A model generated the notes under the pieces. That model was not told where the DNA came from and did no database searches. It worked only from the letters and a program-made list of their open reading frames with translations. Made by a program: the position numbers and the translations under genes. A DNA stretch of 10,000 nt from Monoraphidium neglectum (lineage: Eukaryota > Chlorophyta > Chlorophyceae > Sphaeropleales > Selenastraceae). This document shows positions 6,500-10,000 of this stretch, in pieces (the first letter of the stretch is position 1; every line of letters begins with the position of its first letter). The stretch lies in NCBI RefSeq assembly GCF_000611645.1, contig NW_014011810.1, positions 1 to 10,000 of the forward strand, in the 5' to 3' direction.

Positions 6500-7807
6500 A
6501 TGTCCAACCCCCAAACCCACCACGCGGCTCATGGGCCGCCGCTGGTGCATGGGGAACCTCACGCGCTGCGTGGCAAGGTGGACAGTCGTGCGCCGCTGTT
6601 TTCGCTGCCGTGCATGTCCTTGAACAGTCACTGGGTTGCCAAGCTCCTCTTCAAGTGCGCGGCTGTGGGCGACTGGGCCCTGCAAGGGATGCACCCGGGA
6701 GTGCAATACCGGTAGGCAGCACGGTGACGAGTCCCCCTGAAGCCACTCATGGCTTTCAGTGAAGGATACGTTTCATAAGTTGCAGTTCTGTGTATGTATG
6801 CATGCACATACAAACCACTTTGTAAGTACTGTGGCAGGTTCTTTGCTGTGTATCCCTGGCCTGAGTTGATCGGTCGGTGCAGCCTTGCCGCCAGCGTGCA
6901 AGCAGCTGTCTCGGCAGGCCTGCCTACGACTTCAGCAGTGCCACGTTTAAAATTGCCTCAAGCGCACGATATTCGCACGTAGCAGCGAGCTCAGGTGCCG
7001 CCCCCGCATGTGTCTGCCGGCAGTGTGCGTACGTGAAGCGCACTGCCGGCTCTATCATGCGGCCTGCCTTGCTTTTGGTACCTGTGTCTGCAGGCGGCAG
7101 GCAGGCAGGCAGGCCTGCTGGGCCTGCTGAACATCGAAACACGCATGATGATGATGCATGCTTGGGATACGATTGCTTAGCTACAGTCCCTGCTGGCGGC
7201 CGTGGTTATAAGCAAGCGAGGCAGCACCACACCCCCCTGGAATTGCGTAGAATGAGTTGGTGATTAATTGTTATGCGCCGGCCCAGCAGTTCGCAAGGCC
7301 GCGGGCCAGCCGGCCCCACTTGGTTGCCACCCCCAGATGTGAGGTTCAGCAGGGGAGGCACCGGCAGGTGTCATGCTTTCTGTCACCCTAACGCTAAGTT
7401 GCAGGCCGTCGGCGCGGTTTTGCTGTTGGGCGACGGTGGGGGTCTGCTGACGTCTGGTGCAGCCGCGCCGCGCCGACCCACCAGCGTGCTGCTGCAGGTG
7501 GTCCAGTGCAGGGTCAAGGGGCTGAGTTCCGCATGCGTGTGCGCTTCAGGCTCGGCAGCACTCATCTCATTGGGGCTGCTGGACGGCGCGCACCCAGTGA
7601 CGTGCCACCACTGCAGTGAGTGGGGTGGCGGCGGCCGCTGGAGCCCCAGAAGGCAAAAAAATGCAAAGGCACAACAGCGGCACATGAAACAGTGAAATTT
7701 ACGCCCTGAGAAGAATGTTCTGTGAGCCTGCCATGCTCCACCTGCGTGTGCGCCATCCATGCAGCAAGTAATGATTGTCTGCAGGGGTGAGCGCGATGAG
7801 CAAGTGA
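6500..7807 (+). CDS. candidate multi-exon gene of unknown function
   Basis: I do not recognise this. Four segments join in phase: ATG 6500-6711 (donor gtaggc, phase 2), 6918-6994 (acceptor tctcggcag, donor gtgccg, phase 1), 7337-7615 (acceptor gccacccccag, donor gtgagt, phase 1) and 7785-7807 (acceptor attgtctgcag, ending TGA). The product would be about 196 residues. Its first part includes LNSHWVAKLLFKCAAVGDW and its third includes SVLLQVVQCRVKGLSSAC and a CHHC end. Third codon positions are GC-rich in the first and third segments. An alternative start of the third segment is 7405, after ctaacgctaagttgcag, but it does not match the preceding phase. An alternative 3' end is 7973-8044. No domain is identifiable, and GC-rich chance frames are common, so this stays tentative. 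Confidence 0.25.
7016..7050. repeat. 10-bp perfect inverted repeat
   Basis: Gccggcagtg at 7016-7025 is the exact reverse complement of cactgccggc at 7041-7050, with a 15-nt spacer. Two further pairs are possible across a two-base bulge. It could form an RNA hairpin or a cruciform; function unknown. Confidence 0.85.
7096..7129 (+). repeat. GGCA tetranucleotide repeat with palindrome
   Basis: Four GGCA units (7096-7111) run into the palindrome gcaggcctgc (7109-7118) and two copies of ggcctgctg (7112-7120 and 7121-7129). A simple repeat with hairpin potential, in presumed non-coding DNA. Confidence 0.85.
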
Positions 7808-8724
7808 AGTTCAGCCCCTTGCCGCAGAATTCCGAAGGGCGGCCCCTGCACGTTTCCTGAGGCACTGATGTTGCTCTGGAGCCGCCCTTTTTGGGAGGCG
7901 GAATGTTTTGGCGTGGGTTGTGCGGGATGACAGGGGACACGCTTGCGTGGGAGCGGGCTGTCAACCTACCAGGATGATCACCTGGTGACATGCGTGCGCC
8001 CAATGAACCAGGACTCCCAGCAGATGATCTCAAGCATAGGTTGAATTCAAGTATACGTCTATTTCAATGGTTTTTGGCCTCTAAACGCTCGTCGATGCGC
8101 CTTGTGCGGGGTCGCGGCGGCCGTCCACGCTCGGCCGCTGGCGCGGTGTCCAGATGGCCCGGGTGACGGGCACCGGGCACCAGCCAACCGCGGTCGATTG
8201 CGCGTGGAAGTTGTAAAAATTCTTATCTCTGGGGCACGGGCGCACGTTGTGGATCTTGCCCCTTGGTGACACCCTCGCTGCTGTGGCCGCTCGGAACTCA
8301 GGTCACTCTGCCGCTCTGTTCACCTCGCCGTCGCGCTCAGTGATTTGTGATGCTGTTACCCGTGTAAAATTTACGTTCAGGAATATCCCACTCGCTTTGT
8401 GCACACTTGTTACTGGGTTACACCCCGGTGAGACGTTGACGGCTTACCACGCACGGCTCCAAGGTGGTTGAGTTACACGTTTAATCATTTTCACACTCTC
8501 TCTAGTTGTGCATTCAGAGACTGTACCACACTTGTAGTCAAAACTTGCGTCCGAGAGCGCACCTGAAGCGCGTTTGCCCTTATCTCGGGCAATGGGGTCG
8601 TCGTGCGGTGATCGAGTATGGAATAGGATTTTTGTTTGATCCGTAGGCTTTTCGGACCGCCATACCGGCAGAGAGGGGCACAGCGAGACCGAGAGACCCA
8701 CTCGTCATCGAGCAAACAGTTTAC
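7808..8724. other. intergenic or UTR stretch, no clear gene
   Basis: No supportable coding region on either strand. A short frame at 7973-8044 with a plausible acceptor (tcaacctaccag) and a TGA might be a terminal exon but has no matching phase partner. TGTAA motifs at 8212 and 8363 could end a plus-strand transcript. The DNA becomes less GC-rich from about 8340 to 8730, as expected of a promoter region for the next gene. Confidence 0.5.
8212..8216 (+). terminator. candidate TGTAA poly(A) signal
   Basis: TGTAA is the usual chlorophyte polyadenylation signal. It occurs here in gttgtaaaaattc and again at 8363-8367. It would suit a plus-strand gene ending near 7807-8044. A five-base word is weak evidence alone. 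Confidence 0.3.
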
Positions 8725-8732
8725 CATATAAT
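8725..8732 (+). promoter_or_regulatory. possible TATA element before GAF gene
   Basis: The sequence catataat lies about 37-44 bp before the ATG at 8769, in a locally AT-richer stretch. If it is a TATA box, the 5' UTR would be very short. No transcript evidence is available, so this is tentative. Confidence 0.3.
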
Positions 8733-8768
8733 CCCCGGCGGCCTGCACGGCCCGCTTTGTCAGTTCCA

Positions 8769-10000
8769 ATGGGGCTATGTCACAGCACGGAACAGCTAGG
8801 GGTCCCCGGGCGCAGTTGCGGCGGCGGGGGCGGCAGCAGCGCCGTTGGACCCGAGCTGCCGACACGGCGACAGCGCCGCCGCACTGGCAGGGACCCGGCA
8901 GCCGCCGACGGCGCCGCGGCCGCCACCAGGGTGCTCTGCTGTTCGCGGTTCCTAGCGCCGCGCACCGCCTCGAAGGGGCAGAGCGTGGCGGCGTTTGTCG
9001 AGCTCCTTGACCTCTCAGAGGCACCCACCACCCCTGAGGTGGACAACATCCTGTCCCTCGCCACCGGGATCTTCGGCGCCCACACGGCCGTGCTCGCCCT
9101 CTTCAATGACAAGCGGGTGCGACGGGCGGGTGACGGGCGCTTGGGGACGGCCGTCGCCGCGAGGGCGGCGCCAGCGTTGCCGTGTGCGCGTGCTGGCGGC
9201 TGCGGGGCTGGGAGCTGCTGTTTGCCAGCGTGCGTTTGCGTGTCGCTGGGCCCACACACAACCCTCCTGTTCCAGGCGTGCTGAGCTCCCGCCATCACGC
9301 TATCAACTTCCACCTGACAGATCTGGAGTAAGACGAGCACCAGCTCTCAGGTTTGGGCCGGGCGTTGGCTGCAGGGGAAGGTACCGCTACCCGGGCAGAA
9401 GCTGAGGTGGCGCGCTGGGGTCAACACGCCATTTGACCCATGCGCCTGACACACAATGAAAGCACCCGCATCCTGCGGTTGCTGTTGCTGATGCCGTCCT
9501 TGAGCCTGCCTGCCGCCGGAGGGCGTGCGTGGTGCATTGCGTGGCCTGGGGGTCGACAATGCTGCGGGCTCGCTCAGCCGGCGCTGTGACAGCGCCTGGT
9601 GTGTTCTCGGACTCAAATGCAGGCGAGCGACGTTTCTGAGTGGCACAGGAACATGTGCGCGTGGCCATGCTGCGGCGCCACTGCCGGGGCGCTCGTCGTC
9701 CCCGATACGCACGAGGACCCCAGGTGAGAATGGGAATCGCGAGGGGGTGCCGAAAGCACTGCCCGCCCAATGCTCCAAGGGCATCAAACACAGGTCCATG
9801 AATATCCAATCCCGCTTCCTTGCACACCCGCCGGCACGCGCGGCGCTGCAGCTAGGCCTGCGGCCTGCCAGCTATTGCGTGTGGGGCTGCTGACATCGTG
9901 GCGACCCTCCCTGTGTTACCGTGGCTCTAACTCACTGGCATGCTTACGCGGGCGTGGCCAGCGCATCAGGCCCGTTTTTCTCTCCGCACAGTCAAGCAAC
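8769..10000 (+). CDS. GAF-domain protein, multi-exon, 3'-partial
   Basis: GAF domains bind small ligands or chromophores, or act as regulatory modules; the ligand here is unknown. Exon 1 (8769-9116) starts at ATG in ccaatgg, a good algal start context. It encodes MGLCHSTEQ, a Gly/Ser/Arg/Ala linker, then from about residue 72 a helix and strand, VAAFVELLDLSEAPTTPEV and ILSLATGIFGAHTAVLALF, ending NDKR. That pattern is typical of the first half of a GAF fold. Donor gtgcga is at 9117. Exon 2 is 9321- or 9351-9380. Exon 3 (9623-9723, donor gtgaga) encodes SEWHRNMCAWPCC and ALVVPDTHEDP, matching the GAF segment with a Cys-Ala-Trp and a V-[VI]-x-D-T. A fourth exon probably begins at 9992 after a strong pyrimidine tract. 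The gene runs off the right edge, so any C-terminal kinase or other domain is unseen. Confidence 0.72.
9321..9380 (+). CDS. GAF gene exon 2, start ambiguous
   Basis: Two acceptors are usable in the same phase: cacctgacag (exon from 9321, starting IWSKTS) and accagctctcag (exon from 9351, starting VWAGRWLQGK). Both place an aliphatic residue and Trp after NDKR, as GAF proteins often do. The donor at 9381, gtaccg, is weak, but it links in phase 0 to exon 3. If the later acceptor is used, the exon is only 30 nt. Confidence 0.45.
9623..9723 (+). CDS. GAF gene exon 3
   Basis: The acceptor is actcaaatgcag (to 9622) and the donor gtgaga (9724). The reading ASDVSEWHRNMCAWPCCGAT then AGALVVPDTHEDP covers the central GAF strands. 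It ends in phase 2 with AG of a Ser or Arg codon. If exon 4 starts at 9992 with T, the residue is Ser. Confidence 0.7.
9992..10000 (+). CDS. GAF gene exon 4 (start only)
   Basis: The acceptor tttttctctccgcacag ends at 9991 and has the best polypyrimidine tract in this gene. Nine bases remain in the window and would read on as Ser (split codon), Gln, Ala. The extent beyond the edge is unknown. Confidence 0.45.

Noticed and set aside
7383..8033. 216-codon minus-strand frame
   Set aside because: Composition is erratic, there is no motif or splice support, and it opposes a better plus-strand exon candidate.
8491..9024. 177-codon minus-strand frame
   Set aside because: It opposes the GAF exon and reads as an Arg/Cys-rich shadow of it.
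1..10000. CRISPR array, bacterial operon, insertion sequence or viral genes
   Set aside because: No spaced direct repeats, ribosome-binding-site-linked genes, transposase or viral motifs; gene structure is spliceosomal.

Overview
The window looks like nuclear DNA of a green alga (Chlorophyta; class not determinable from here). It is GC-rich. Its genes are split by many GT-AG introns of about 190-650 nt, with acceptors such as cgcag and ccccag. Intron DNA carries long TG/CA microsatellites, and the coding sequence contains Ala/Gly/Ser low-complexity inserts. No bacterial operon, phage, CRISPR, rRNA or tRNA signal was found.

Region 1 (1-4676, + strand) is the 3' part of a protein kinase gene. 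Ten exons were joined by hand: <1-89, 740-811, 1403-1502, about 1837-2433, 2714-2745, 2960-3049, 3377-3509, 3747-3817, 4008-4085 and 4314-4676. All splice phases match once two isolated N characters (2014, 2167) are treated as surplus. The exons give kinase motifs in order: glycine loop, VAVK lysine, helix-C glutamate, hinge, HGD catalytic loop, DFG, APE, DVYSFG and the ERPSF arginine. It fits the tyrosine-kinase-like (TKL) group. A low-complexity insert of about 190 residues sits between strands beta-4 and beta-5. The first exon begins upstream of the window.

Region 2 (4677-8700) has no confident gene. Positions 6500-7807 hold a phase-consistent but unrecognised chain of possible exons. The rest shows only short hairpins and simple repeats. 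TGTAA motifs, the usual chlorophyte poly(A) signal, occur at 8212 and 8363.

Region 3 (8769 to the window end, + strand) is the 5' part of a second gene. It encodes an N-terminal Met-Gly-Leu-Cys acylation-type motif, a low-complexity linker and a GAF-like domain broken by introns, and runs off the right edge. Algal GAF domains are often fused to TKL kinases, so the window may hold the kinase half of one gene and the GAF half of a tandem relative. That link is inference.
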